Positions 26,757 to 36,719 are shown, counted from the first letter of the stretch. The stretch: 64,000 bases of DNA from Kriegella aquimaris (GCF_900103215.1 NZ_FNGV01000008.1:208265-272264), one strand, 5' to 3'. Program-made: numbers and translations. The notes: generated by a model from the letters alone, not told the origin.

Positions 26757-28241
26757 ATGGCGATGGATGAACAAAACACACGTAGGGATTTTATAAAGAA
26801 AATGACAGCGGCAAGTTTGGCGGCTTCGGCGACCACTATTCCGTTGGCCAGTTTTCTAAGTTCATGTACGGGTACGGTTCCAAAAATTCCCTCGACAGCC
26901 GACACCGTTATTTTATTGTGGATGGCCGGAGGCATGGCCCATACCGAAACCTTTGACCCCAAAGCGTATGTTCCGTACGAGAAGGGTGTCGAAAGCAAAA
27001 GGGTATTGAGTACGTTTCCTAAAGTGCCCACTGCTGTTGACGGACTCGATTTTTCGAAGGGATTGGAATCGATAGGAAGTGTAATGGACAAAGGTGCCAT
27101 TATCCGTTCGTACAAATCCGCTGATTTGGGTCACATATTGCATACAAGACATCAATATCATTGGCATACTTGCTACGAGCCTCCACAATCGGTTCAAGCA
27201 CCCCATATCGGCGCCTGGATTGCAAAAGAATTGGGACCGGCCAATCCGGTGATACCGCCTTTTATTGCCATGGGACAACGATTTACCGTGGGTGAGGCGG
27301 AAGAGTTGAAAGCATTTCATTCGGCAGGGTTTTTAGGTAGTGAATATGGACCGTTTTTGATTCCTGACCCATCGGGCGGACTTGAAAGTGTACGTCCACC
27401 GCAGGGGATGTCTATCAAAAGATTCGAGGCCCGATACAAACTTTATAAAGAATTGGCCAATAAGAGCAAGGTCATGGAAAGTGGCAGCGATTATCAAAGG
27501 GAATCGCTCATGCGTTCGATGGAACAGTCGTATCGCTTGTTGAATTCACCTGAGGCAAAAGTCTTCGATTTGTCAGAGGAGCCTAAAGAGGTATACGATA
27601 CCTATAACACGGGGCGTTTTGGTCTGGGATGTCTTTTAGCCAAGAGATTGGCCATGAACGGTGGAAGGTTTATCAGTGTTTCTACCGAATATGAGCCGTT
27701 TTTAGGATGGGATACCCACGAAAATGGACATACGCGACTTGTCAAGATGAAAGAACTTATTGATCGACCCATTGCCCAATTGGTGAAAGATTTAGACGAG
27801 AGCGGCCATTTAGACCGAACATTGATTATATTGGCAAGTGAGTTCAGCCGTGATGCCATTATGGAAGGGCGACCCGGCGAACAGGTCCAAGATCAGGTGC
27901 CGCAACCCGATGTTATAGAGGATGAGAAATTTTACGGAATGCATCGGCATTTTACCGATGGTAGCTCGATACTTATGTGGGGTGGAGGTGTTGAAAAAGG
28001 TTTGATATATGGTAAAACGGCAGACGAAAGACCCTGTTCCTCTATAGAAAATCCAGTTGTAATCGATCAAGTGCACCAATCTATTTATCATGCATTGGGC
28101 ATGCACCCTGAAACACATTATACGATTGAGGGGAGGCCATTTTATACCACGCCTGACGGACATGGAAAACCCATATTGGATTTGTTCGGAAAACCCATGA
28201 AGAACTCAAAAAATCAAGATAAAGAGGCGCTGACCTCATAG
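26757..28241 (+). CDS. DUF1501 family protein, Tat-exported
   Basis: I place the start at ATG 26757, just after the stop of the upstream gene, because it gives a clean twin-arginine signal (NTRRDFIKKMTAAS followed by a hydrophobic stretch ending near SSCTG). The protein is about 494 residues. The rest has the DUF1501 pattern, a relative of the sulfatase/alkaline phosphatase fold: ILLWMAGGMAHTETFDPK, an AHFGPGxx-like GRFGLGCLLAKRLAMNGG segment, WDTHENGHTR, LIILASEFSRD and MHRHFTDGSSILMWGGG. Such proteins are nearly always encoded next to DUF1549/DUF1553 cytochromes, as here, and are thought to work with them in the periplasm. The reaction is unknown. Confidence 0.88.
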   Translation: MAMDEQNTRRDFIKKMTAASLAASATTIPLASFLSSCTGTVPKIPSTADTVILLWMAGGMAHTETFDPKAYVPYEKGVESKRVLSTFPKVPTAVDGLDFSKGLESIGSVMDKGAIIRSYKSADLGHILHTRHQYHWHTCYEPPQSVQAPHIGAWIAKELGPANPVIPPFIAMGQRFTVGEAEELKAFHSAGFLGSEYGPFLIPDPSGGLESVRPPQGMSIKRFEARYKLYKELANKSKVMESGSDYQRESLMRSMEQSYRLLNSPEAKVFDLSEEPKEVYDTYNTGRFGLGCLLAKRLAMNGGRFISVSTEYEPFLGWDTHENGHTRLVKMKELIDRPIAQLVKDLDESGHLDRTLIILASEFSRDAIMEGRPGEQVQDQVPQPDVIEDEKFYGMHRHFTDGSSILMWGGGVEKGLIYGKTADERPCSSIENPVVIDQVHQSIYHALGMHPETHYTIEGRPFYTTPDGHGKPILDLFGKPMKNSKNQDKEALTS

Positions 28242-28265
28242 TGCTATTCGAAATTAAAATGTTTA

Positions 28266-31031
28266 ATGAGTAAATATATTTGCCTACTACTAATTGCTTT
28301 TTTCTGGTCTTGCCAAAATTCAAAGGACGATGAAATAAGTTTTAACCGCGATGTCAGGCCCATTTTAAACGATAAATGCCTAAGATGTCATGGGGGTGTC
28401 AAGGCCAGTGGTGAATTTAGTCTCTTATTTGAAGAAGATGCATTTGGCCAGACCCAATCAGGTGCAACTGCTATTGTTCGTGGCAATCATTCCAAGAGCG
28501 AATTATACAAACGTATCGTTCATGAAGATCCAGAACTACGAATGCCATTTGATGCGCCCGCGCTTACACAAAAGGAAATCGACGTGCTTGTACAATGGAT
28601 CGATCAAGGAGCGAAATGGGAAAAACATTGGGCGTATGTTCCTCCTAAAAGAGACATCGAACCTCCGACTATAGATAGCCTGTCTTGGGCAAAAAATAAG
28701 ATAGACCAATTTGTTTATGCTAAAATGCAGGAAAAGGAATTGTCCCCTTCGCCCGAGGCAGATAAAGCAACCTTGCTAAGAAGACTGTATCTCGATCTTA
28801 TTGGTATACCTCCCACCCATGAAGAAGTTAAGGTCTTTATGGAAAACAGTGCTGAGGATGCCTATGAAAAGGAAGTGGACAAGTTATTGGCTTCATCACA
28901 TTTTGGGGAACGTTGGGCAGCGATGTGGATGGATTTGGCCCGATATGCCGATTCCAAAGGATATGAGAAAGATTCCAATCGGGAAATATGGAAATTCAGG
29001 GACTATGTAATCAATGCATTTAATGAAGATATGCCATTTGATAAGTTTTCAATTGAACAATTGGCCGGCGATCTTTTGCCGAACCCCACCGAACAACAAT
29101 TGATTGCTACGGCCTTCCATAGAAATACGTTGGCAAATGATGAAGGGGGTACCGATAACGAGGAGTTTCGAATAGCTGCTGTGGTCGAAAGAGTTGCAAC
29201 GACCTATGAAGTTTGGCAGGGAACCACAATGGCGTGTGTGCAATGTCACAGTCACCCTTACGATCCTTTTCGCCATGAAGAGTTTTACCAGTCTATGGCA
29301 TTTTTTAATAATGCCAAAGACAATGACTCCTATTTTGAAGAGCCTAAATTTTTTACCTATTCCGAAGAAAATAGAGAAGAAGTTGAATCACTTTTAGCCT
29401 ATATCGACGCTGAACTTTTACCCGAAGACGCTGCGCCAAAGGAACCGTACCTGTATTCGGAAAAGGAAGCTGTATTGACCAGATTGGGTTACCGAATGCA
29501 TGAGGCGGAGTCATTTTATGAATCAAGCTCCTTCATTGAATTGGATGAAAGTTTGAGTTTGCTGTGGCAGGTACAAGATAGTTCTTGGGTCAAGTATGAT
29601 CAAATTGATCTCGAAAATATCGAGCAAATCGGATTTTTTGCATCGGCGACCATTGGCTATGCGGGTGATATTTCAATCCACCTTGATTCGTTAAAAGGAA
29701 AAAAGATAGGAGCGGTTAAAATTACTAAGACCGGCGAATCGAAAAAAGGTGCCGATAATAGATATAATACCCGCGAATTTAAGGCGGCCATAGATGCCAC
29801 AGAGGGCAAACATGATGTCTATTTAAGATTTTTTAAGGGAGAACGTTATGACGGCCATCTCTTTTATTTGGATAAGATGAGGTTTTATGAAAGAGAACCT
29901 CGGATGAAATTATATAGTACTGCTTTCAATCAAAAGCTCAAGAAACTTGCTGAGATTCCTGCCACATCGACACCGATAATTCAAGAATTACCACCGGTCG
30001 AAGCCCGCAAGACGCATTTATTCGAACGCGGTAGTTGGTTGACTTTGGGGAACGAAGTAGAAAGTGGTATTCCCAACATATATGGCTATCCGGAAACAGA
30101 AGAACCAAAAGATCGATTGGCATTTGCCCAATGGATGATGAGTGAGAAAAACCCGTTGGTCGCAAGGGTAGCGGTAAATCGCTTTTGGGAACAGCTTTTC
30201 GGCTTCGGATTGGTCGAGTCGATGGAAGAATTTGGCACACAAGGCGAAAAACCGACCCATCCGGAACTATTGGATTGGATGGCAGTTCGGTTTGAGACGA
30301 CCCATGATTGGCATGTGAAACCGTTACTTCGCGAATTGGTGCTTTCGGCAACCTATCGACAATCATCGGATGCCGATGTTGAAAAAATCGAAAAAGATTC
30401 CAGAAACCAATGGCTTTCCCGAGGTTTCCGAACACGCCTGTCGGCCGAGCAAATACGAGATCAGGTTTTGACTGTGAGTGGTTTGTTGAATCCTTTAGTG
30501 GGCGGCCCAAGTGTAACCAATAGTAGTGTTGATGGCGGTTGGACGGGCGTTCCAGATTGGGCGGTTAAAGGAGATTCTGCCAAGTACCGGCGCTCGCTCT
30601 ACACCTTATGGAAACGGGTGACGCCCCCCAATGAAATGCTTACCTTTGATAGTCCTGACAGATCGGTTTGCACTTCGCGCCGAATTCGTACGAATACGCC
30701 GTTGCAGGCCTTGAACCTATTGAACGACGAAACGTTTTTCGAAGCGTCGAATGCCTTGGCGGTACAAATGTTACAAGCCGATGCAGATCCCGAAGAACAA
30801 TTGATGTTCGGGTATGCTAAAGTCATGGGACGAAAGATAAGCGACAAAAAACTTTTGCTACTGAAAGAACTCTATCACGACGCCCAAGAACATTTCAAGC
30901 AAGAAAAGAAGGACTCGAATTTTCCGGAAGCCGCAATTGAAAGAATAGGTGATGAAAAGAATAATCTAGCAGCACTGGTCATTGTTGCCAATGCCCTGTT
31001 GAATTTAGATGAATTTATTGTAAAAGGGTAA
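28266..31031 (+). CDS. Cytochrome c lipoprotein with DUF1549 and DUF1553 domains (second copy of the module)
   Basis: A 921-residue lipoprotein (FFWSC, lipidated Cys16) 24 bp after the first DUF1501 gene. PSCyt1 occupies about 25-118 with haem motif CLRCH (38-42) and MPFDAPALTQ. DUF1549 (about 140-350) has RRLYLDLIGIPP, WMDLARYADSKGYE and a second CxxCH (CVQCH, 324-328). Residues about 455-560 look like a CBM6-type carbohydrate-binding insert (FFASATIGYAGDISIHLD). DUF1553 follows (RVAVNRFWEQLFGFGLVES, SAEQIRDQVL, NTPLQALNLLNDETFFEA). It differs from the first copy by lacking the DUF2231 membrane part. It probably acts in the periplasm or at the outer membrane with the next gene; the substrate is unknown. 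Confidence 0.9.
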   Translation: MSKYICLLLIAFFWSCQNSKDDEISFNRDVRPILNDKCLRCHGGVKASGEFSLLFEEDAFGQTQSGATAIVRGNHSKSELYKRIVHEDPELRMPFDAPALTQKEIDVLVQWIDQGAKWEKHWAYVPPKRDIEPPTIDSLSWAKNKIDQFVYAKMQEKELSPSPEADKATLLRRLYLDLIGIPPTHEEVKVFMENSAEDAYEKEVDKLLASSHFGERWAAMWMDLARYADSKGYEKDSNREIWKFRDYVINAFNEDMPFDKFSIEQLAGDLLPNPTEQQLIATAFHRNTLANDEGGTDNEEFRIAAVVERVATTYEVWQGTTMACVQCHSHPYDPFRHEEFYQSMAFFNNAKDNDSYFEEPKFFTYSEENREEVESLLAYIDAELLPEDAAPKEPYLYSEKEAVLTRLGYRMHEAESFYESSSFIELDESLSLLWQVQDSSWVKYDQIDLENIEQIGFFASATIGYAGDISIHLDSLKGKKIGAVKITKTGESKKGADNRYNTREFKAAIDATEGKHDVYLRFFKGERYDGHLFYLDKMRFYEREPRMKLYSTAFNQKLKKLAEIPATSTPIIQELPPVEARKTHLFERGSWLTLGNEVESGIPNIYGYPETEEPKDRLAFAQWMMSEKNPLVARVAVNRFWEQLFGFGLVESMEEFGTQGEKPTHPELLDWMAVRFETTHDWHVKPLLRELVLSATYRQSSDADVEKIEKDSRNQWLSRGFRTRLSAEQIRDQVLTVSGLLNPLVGGPSVTNSSVDGGWTGVPDWAVKGDSAKYRRSLYTLWKRVTPPNEMLTFDSPDRSVCTSRRIRTNTPLQALNLLNDETFFEASNALAVQMLQADADPEEQLMFGYAKVMGRKISDKKLLLLKELYHDAQEHFKQEKKDSNFPEAAIERIGDEKNNLAALVIVANALLNLDEFIVKG

Positions 31032-31034
31032 CTC

Positions 31035-32492
31035 ATGGATATTGTAAACGAAGCACATTTTAGGCAAAGTGAATATAACACCCGAAGGCATTTTTTAAAG
31101 AAATGTGTGACCGGGATGGGGGCCGTTACACTCGGTTCGATGATGGGGGGAGCAAATCTTTTTGCTAAAAATTTGTTGTCCCCGGGCGGAGGTGCCGGAA
31201 TGCCGCATTTTGTGCCTAAGGCAAAACATGTGATTTATTTGCATATGGCTGGGGCACCTTCACAATTGGAACTTTTTGATTACAAACCTGAACTTCAAAA
31301 AATGAATGGGCAATCTTGTCCGCCTTCGTTGCTTGAGGGTAAACGCTTCGCATTTATTAGAGGGGTACCTCAAATGCTGGGGCCACAAAGTACTTTTAAG
31401 CAGTATGGTGAATCGCGTACTTGGGTATCCGATTATTTGCCGCGATTTGCTGAAGTTGCCGATGAGGTTACTTTTCTCAAATCGGTACACACCGATGAGT
31501 TCAATCATGCGCCTGCCCAGTTTTTAATGCAGACCGGATCACCTCGAACAGGGCGACCCAGTTTAGGGGGTTGGGTTACCTACGGGCTTGGGTCGCCTAA
31601 TGAAAATTTACCAGGTTTTGTGGTATTACTTTCTGCCGGAGGTCCGACAGGAGGGAAACGGCTCTGGGGAAGTGGTTTTTTGCCTACCGTACACCAAGGC
31701 GTGCAATGTCAATCAACGGGTACGCCAGTGCAGAACCTTGGAAATCCGAAAGGTGTGGATAGTAAGATGCGGAAAAAATCCGTAGATATTATCAATAAAA
31801 TTAATGAGCTGGAATACCAAGAAGCGCAAGATCCGGAAATATTGACCCGAATCTCACAATATGAAATGGCCTTTAAGATGCAGACTTCTGTTCCTAAAGT
31901 GATGAACATTGATAGCGAGCCAGATTATATTCAGAAAATGTACGGTGTTACCCCGGGCAAAAACTCATTTGCCAATAATTGCCTTTTAGCGCGTCGGTTG
32001 GTTGAAAATGGGGTTCGATTTGTGCAATTGTATGACGATGGTTGGGATATGCACGGAGCGGGTCCTGGAGGAGGTGTTGGCGATGGTTTAAGACGAAAAT
32101 GTAAGCAAATAGATCAACCTATATCGGCACTTTTAATGGACCTTAAGCAAAGGGGAATGTTAGAAGATACCTTAGTGGTTTGGGGCGGTGAATTTGGTCG
32201 TACGCCCATGATGGAAGCCCGTACAGGCAAAAATTTTCTCGGACGTGATCACCACAACGAAGCTTTTACCATGTGGATGACCGGAGGAGGAATCAAAAAA
32301 GGACATACCCACGGTGAAACCGATGAAATTGGCTATTCCGCGATTAGTGGTAAAGTACATGTGCATGATATACAGGCTACCATTTTAAATCAATTAGGAT
32401 TGGACCATGAACGGTTGACCTATCGCTTTCAAGGTCGTGACTTTCGATTGACCGACGTACATGGGAATGTAATCAAAGATATTTTGACTTAA
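31035..32492 (+). CDS. DUF1501 family protein, Tat-exported (second copy)
   Basis: A 485-residue protein beginning 3 bp after the cytochrome gene, so translationally linked. The twin-arginine signal reads NTRRHFLKKCVTGMG followed by a hydrophobic segment. DUF1501 landmarks are KHVIYLHMAGAPSQLELFDYKP, SNTLARRL-like NNCLLARRLVENGVRFVQLYDDGWDMHG, LVVWGGEFGRTPM and GRDHHNEAFTMWMTGGG. It is only distantly similar to the first DUF1501 protein, so the two modules are not a recent tandem duplication. The predicted place of action is the periplasm, alongside the haem protein upstream; the reaction is not established for this family. Confidence 0.92.
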   Translation: MDIVNEAHFRQSEYNTRRHFLKKCVTGMGAVTLGSMMGGANLFAKNLLSPGGGAGMPHFVPKAKHVIYLHMAGAPSQLELFDYKPELQKMNGQSCPPSLLEGKRFAFIRGVPQMLGPQSTFKQYGESRTWVSDYLPRFAEVADEVTFLKSVHTDEFNHAPAQFLMQTGSPRTGRPSLGGWVTYGLGSPNENLPGFVVLLSAGGPTGGKRLWGSGFLPTVHQGVQCQSTGTPVQNLGNPKGVDSKMRKKSVDIINKINELEYQEAQDPEILTRISQYEMAFKMQTSVPKVMNIDSEPDYIQKMYGVTPGKNSFANNCLLARRLVENGVRFVQLYDDGWDMHGAGPGGGVGDGLRRKCKQIDQPISALLMDLKQRGMLEDTLVVWGGEFGRTPMMEARTGKNFLGRDHHNEAFTMWMTGGGIKKGHTHGETDEIGYSAISGKVHVHDIQATILNQLGLDHERLTYRFQGRDFRLTDVHGNVIKDILT

Positions 32493-32581
32493 AAAGGGTT
32501 GGTATCACTAGTTCGGGAGTACTCAATTTACCTATGGGAAATCGATACAGATAAATAAACAGTTACTGAACTATAGATTTA

Positions 32582-33679
32582 ATGCAAGACGGTAAAACCG
32601 ATAGAATAGACTTTTTGGAGACGACCACCAAAGCGACAGCTGGCGCTGTTGTTATGCCTCATTTCAATATAAATTCTTCAAAACCTAAGATGTGCGAAAT
32701 GGTCATAGGCCATAGTGATTTTGAATATAAAGTACATAAAGAATGGGGCAATCTAGACCCGGCAAAAACACCGGTGAACAATTGTCACGAAATGATAATG
32801 GACAGCAAGGGGAGATTGGTCATGGTCGGTGATGACACCCATAACAATGTTCTGATTTATGATAAATCGGGAAAATTACTTGATTCTTGGGGCATTCGTT
32901 ACAAAGGAGGGCACGGACTTTCATTATGGAACGATGGAGAAGAGGATTACCTGTTCATTTGTGATACGGATGGCGCCATTATCAAAACGAATATGGACGG
33001 ACGTGAACTGATGTTTATCGGACACCCATCGGAGTATGGTGCCTATGAAAAAGATGAGGCCTTTAAACCTACTGAAACTAGTATTGGTCCGAATGGCGAT
33101 ATCTACATTGCCGATGGATATGGTTCACAGTATGTACTTCAGTTTACTAAAGATGGTGAATTCGTTCGTAAAATCGGCGATGGACGCGGAACCGATGATG
33201 GCCAGTTTCAGACGGCCCATGGGGTATGCATTGATGATCGAGATAAAGAAAACCCAACTTTAATAGTGACATCACGGGCGGGCAATTGTTTTAAACGATT
33301 TACTTTAGATGGCAAGTACCTTGAAACTATTTCGTTGCCAGGTGCTTTTCCTTGCCGTCCGGTAATTCATGGTGAAAATTTATATGCAGGTATTTGCTGG
33401 TCTTCTGCTGTGAAATTTGAGAATGGCGTGGCTGAGAGTCATCCGAGTAAAAATAATCCGAACTCCGGGTTTGTTACTATTTTAGATAAATATAATAAGG
33501 TGGTCTCCAATCCGGGAGGTACTGCCCCAAAGTATGAAAATGGAGAACTACAGCCTATGTTGCAGGCAGAACCTGTTTTTAATCATTGTCATGATGTATG
33601 TATCGATGACGATGCCAATATTTATGTCTGTCAATGGAATGCCGATAAAACCTATCCCATAAAGCTGGAAAGGGTTTAG
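32582..33679 (+). CDS. NHL-repeat / six-bladed beta-propeller protein with a decayed Tat signal
   Basis: A 365-residue protein, last gene of the island. From about residue 60 on it consists of propeller blades (MIMDSKGRLVMVGDDTHNN, SIGPNGDIYIADGYGSQYVL, FTKDGEFVRKIGDGRGTDDGQ, HDVCIDDDANIYVCQWNADK), as in NHL proteins and peptidyl-glycine lyase-like propellers. Its N-terminus, TDRIDFLETTTKATAGAVV, looks like a twin-arginine signal RRxFLKTTTKATAGAVV in which the second Arg has become Ile and a Lys has become Glu; export may be lost or altered. It lies 89 bp after the second DUF1501 gene and just before repeat copy 2. It probably assists the haem/DUF1501 proteins; no catalytic residues are recognised. 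Confidence 0.8.
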   Translation: MQDGKTDRIDFLETTTKATAGAVVMPHFNINSSKPKMCEMVIGHSDFEYKVHKEWGNLDPAKTPVNNCHEMIMDSKGRLVMVGDDTHNNVLIYDKSGKLLDSWGIRYKGGHGLSLWNDGEEDYLFICDTDGAIIKTNMDGRELMFIGHPSEYGAYEKDEAFKPTETSIGPNGDIYIADGYGSQYVLQFTKDGEFVRKIGDGRGTDDGQFQTAHGVCIDDRDKENPTLIVTSRAGNCFKRFTLDGKYLETISLPGAFPCRPVIHGENLYAGICWSSAVKFENGVAESHPSKNNPNSGFVTILDKYNKVVSNPGGTAPKYENGELQPMLQAEPVFNHCHDVCIDDDANIYVCQWNADKTYPIKLERV

Positions 33680-33790
33680 TGCCTGTTTTTGAATTAATGC
33701 CTTATTGGTTACAGTCGAAATGCTTTTGTCTATTCTTCAATCCTATTCAGGATTATAAAAAATTAATGAGACCCCGAAATAGAGAAGCAT

Positions 33791-33955
33791 AAAACTAAAA
33801 AGAGCCTTGTCTAGTTAGACGAGGCTCTTTTACGAGAACACTATATGAAAATGAAAAAATTTACTTCGTATTAATTTCATAACAAACTTACGGTGAGGTT
33901 CCCAAAACGACAATTAAATGATGTGAATGCCTCTAATTATGTTGTGAATGAAGTG
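33791..33955 (+). repeat. Hairpin-headed intergenic repeat, copy 2
   Basis: After AAAACTAA comes a 16-bp stem, 33798-33813 paired with 33816-33831, ending in CTCTTTT, which makes a good terminator for the propeller gene. Next come ACGAGAACACTAT, the nine-codon frame MKMKKFTSY (33845-33874), TTTCATAACAAACTTACGG, GATGTGAA at 33920 (45 bp after the frame) and GTTGTGAATGAAG near 33941. It lies in the 377-bp gap between the propeller gene and the convergent protease gene; the rest of that gap shows nothing else. Confidence 0.88.
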
Positions 33956-34056
33956 AATTTTATATTTTAGGAGTTAGTGAAGTAAATCGAAAATCTTAAA
34001 ACACAAACACCATAGGATACTTTCGGTTGCCTATGGTGTTTCTTGGTTTTAGGGTT

Positions 34057-36423
34057 TTACGAGTTTTCCTTTTTATTCTTAAAAGCCCAAGTTACCCTTC
34101 CTACTTCTTCTTTTTTATACAATTGTCGTATATAAAAATGGTGGGTTCCTCTTCTAAATTCCTTATTGCCTTTTACGATAAACTTACACTTAAATATTTG
34201 CTTTCCTAACTTTAAGTTGCAAAGGTAAAAAGTCTTTAAATTCGGAAGTTGAAAAGTTACCGTTTGGCTTTTTTTATCAATTTTGGCTTTTAGTCCCTTT
34301 AAACCGATTTGTCTATAAAAACGATAAGGTACCTGTAGCGATACGTTTGCTGATTTGGGTAGATTTCGAACAATCTCAATATCAAAAGGTCGTTCTCTGT
34401 CCGGCGATCCGACAATATTGATTGGCATTTCAAAGATGGGGTCGTCTGCTTCAACGTTAATTACATTAAAGTTTCTCCATGTCGCATTATTGTTATTACG
34501 GACAAACGCCCTAAAATCGTCCCAATCGAAATTTGTAGCCGGTGGTAAAGGTGGCGCACCATCTTGAGGATGGTTGATTAGTCCGACAAAGCAGTAATGA
34601 CCGGTAGCAGGTATGTCGTTTTTGTCCCATACAATAGGGTCGGTGACAACCATGGTGTCGCCTACAGGAACGTTAACAGCCCCAGATGTGCCTATAAGGT
34701 TCCATAAATTAGGTGTAACCAGAGTTGATACTTCACTCCAATAAACTTGGGCGGTTACCCCATTTGCAGCGGTAAAACCCCTATTTTTCATTCTTACATA
34801 AATATAATTGTCTTGTCCCGATTCTACTTCGTAACCCAATGTACTCGAATTTTCAGTACCACTGCCTTCTCCGAAAGAAGTGGTCGGATCAGCTACTGGA
34901 TTTGGGCGGGCGATAATATCTGGACTAGCGCTGATGCTGCCCGAAGAGGGAACGATGCCTGTGTCGCCTACGTTATCCCTCAAATAGATATCGGGGGTAA
35001 TCTCTAAAGTGTCTTCTAGAATGGCCCTAAGATTGGGCATAACCCCAATATTGCCACTAACCCCTGTTCCTTGGGCTGTTCCTGTTGCTGAATTCGACAA
35101 TAGAGACCGCATTTGCAAAGGCGATAAAATGGTGCCTGTTGAATCTTTATAGGCACCTTGCAAAATTAGGGCAGCACCGGTAATCATGGGTGATGCTCCA
35201 CTAGTTCCACCAAAAGTACTTGTGTAATCATCGTTCATGGTAGCGGTTAGGTCGTTGCCCAATGAGCCAGCACGTCTATTCGCATAACCTGAGGTGACAA
35301 TATTTTCGCCCCAGCCATAGCAATCTATTCTGGAACCAAAATTGGAGGAAGCCCATCTGTTATGTGGTAAGGCAGATAATGAGGCCCCGACCATAATGGC
35401 TCCCGAATCCATAAAATCGGCGTGGGTCCTGTTCAATCTGAAATTACCGGCTACATCGGTAAAGCTATCCAAATTTCTATTGCCATTACCAGCAGCCTCA
35501 ACGACTATGATGCCATTTGCTACCGCCAACCGTATGGCATCGAAATCGGCCATATCCATTTCAGAAGGGAGAAAGTTTCTTTGTACCTCCAGTAATAATA
35601 CATCACCCACATTCATGTTAAGAATAGCTGCGACAATGGCATCTGCCACGTGTAAGGCTGTATCTGAAGAAGCCTCATAGTGCGAAGCCATACGCACGTA
35701 AGCAATTGAAGGCGCTATGCCCACTATTCCAGCGGTATTATCTACCCCGACTACTTCGCCTAAGACAGCTGTTCCATGGTCTCCGATATAGGTGCCTACC
35801 CCACTTCGATTATCGTTAAAGATCAGTGTTGGTGATGCTGCGGCCAAATCTTCATGAGTAGGGATCCATCCTTGTTCCAAATCTATAAACCCGATTCCTT
35901 GACCTTCAAATCCTTGGCCCCAAGCCCAAATTGCGTCAATGCCCGTTGGTGCCGCACCCAAGTAACCTTGTTGAGCCGATAGATTATCATTGCTTGGATT
36001 GACAAAAGGATCAGTGACCGTATGTTCTTTGTAGGCAAAGTTTATTTCGTATAGGCTATTAAATTCTTTGATTAATTCATCAATGTTGCCCTCATAATTT
36101 CTATAATCCAGCCGCCAGTAGTTAGAAAGGCTTCGCAACATCGGAAAACCACTATTTCGCCCAGTTTTTTCAAGTTTACTAAGCTCTTTTATGGAGGCAC
36201 TTTTAATCTGCCTTCTGACAAAACTAGGCTTGGAACGATCCAACAGACCTCTTAGTTTTGTTAGTTTGAATTTTTCAACAAGCTCCTTGAGTTCCTTTCC
36301 CTCGAAATAAGAATATTTATCGGATAAATTAAGGATAATAAAACCACTGAATTCTTTCCCTCCGGTTGAATCATTTGCTTTGAAACGATGCAAGAGACTT
36401 TCATTTTGTACTAAATTTTTCAT
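34057..36423 (-). CDS. Subtilisin-like serine protease (S8 family) with C-terminal beta-sandwich domains
   Basis: About 788 residues when started at ATG 36423; the frame extends to a TTG at 36462. The S8 triad is visible: Asp181 in GFIDLEQGW, His216 in DHGTAVLGE and Ser408 in GGTSGASP, with oxyanion Asn313 in AAGNGN. Before the catalytic domain lie about 130 residues that may be a pro-region. After it, about 500-660 resembles a CARDB-type adhesion domain (NYIYVRMKNRGFTAANGVTAQVYWSE). No signal peptide is seen with either start, unusual for such a protease. The gene stands alone between repeat copies 2 and 3, facing away from iorA. The protease assignment is firm; location and substrate are open. 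Confidence 0.88.
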   Translation of the reverse strand: MKNLVQNESLLHRFKANDSTGGKEFSGFIILNLSDKYSYFEGKELKELVEKFKLTKLRGLLDRSKPSFVRRQIKSASIKELSKLEKTGRNSGFPMLRSLSNYWRLDYRNYEGNIDELIKEFNSLYEINFAYKEHTVTDPFVNPSNDNLSAQQGYLGAAPTGIDAIWAWGQGFEGQGIGFIDLEQGWIPTHEDLAAASPTLIFNDNRSGVGTYIGDHGTAVLGEVVGVDNTAGIVGIAPSIAYVRMASHYEASSDTALHVADAIVAAILNMNVGDVLLLEVQRNFLPSEMDMADFDAIRLAVANGIIVVEAAGNGNRNLDSFTDVAGNFRLNRTHADFMDSGAIMVGASLSALPHNRWASSNFGSRIDCYGWGENIVTSGYANRRAGSLGNDLTATMNDDYTSTFGGTSGASPMITGAALILQGAYKDSTGTILSPLQMRSLLSNSATGTAQGTGVSGNIGVMPNLRAILEDTLEITPDIYLRDNVGDTGIVPSSGSISASPDIIARPNPVADPTTSFGEGSGTENSSTLGYEVESGQDNYIYVRMKNRGFTAANGVTAQVYWSEVSTLVTPNLWNLIGTSGAVNVPVGDTMVVTDPIVWDKNDIPATGHYCFVGLINHPQDGAPPLPPATNFDWDDFRAFVRNNNNATWRNFNVINVEADDPIFEMPINIVGSPDRERPFDIEIVRNLPKSANVSLQVPYRFYRQIGLKGLKAKIDKKSQTVTFQLPNLKTFYLCNLKLGKQIFKCKFIVKGNKEFRRGTHHFYIRQLYKKEEVGRVTWAFKNKKENS

Positions 36424-36719
36424 TTTTAAATGATTTAAGTATTTGTTATTCAATTTTTTCAAACTTTTCTCAATGGTGATTCAATAGTGCTTATCGGAAA
36501 CCATAAGTTTGGGTGCACTGTTTTTGAGGGAAGAAAAAAGGGGGTGTGGGTATTACTAAGAAATATATGGTTCAAATATATTGAAACTTAGTACCGGCTG
36601 GGGTTGATCTGTATGGATGACAGGATTTTTTGTATGGTTTGCGAAACGGAGAGCCCGTTCATAAAAAATGTACGGTCCGAACGAAAACATGGAATTTGAG
36701 GAGTGAGAAAATAGTCTAT

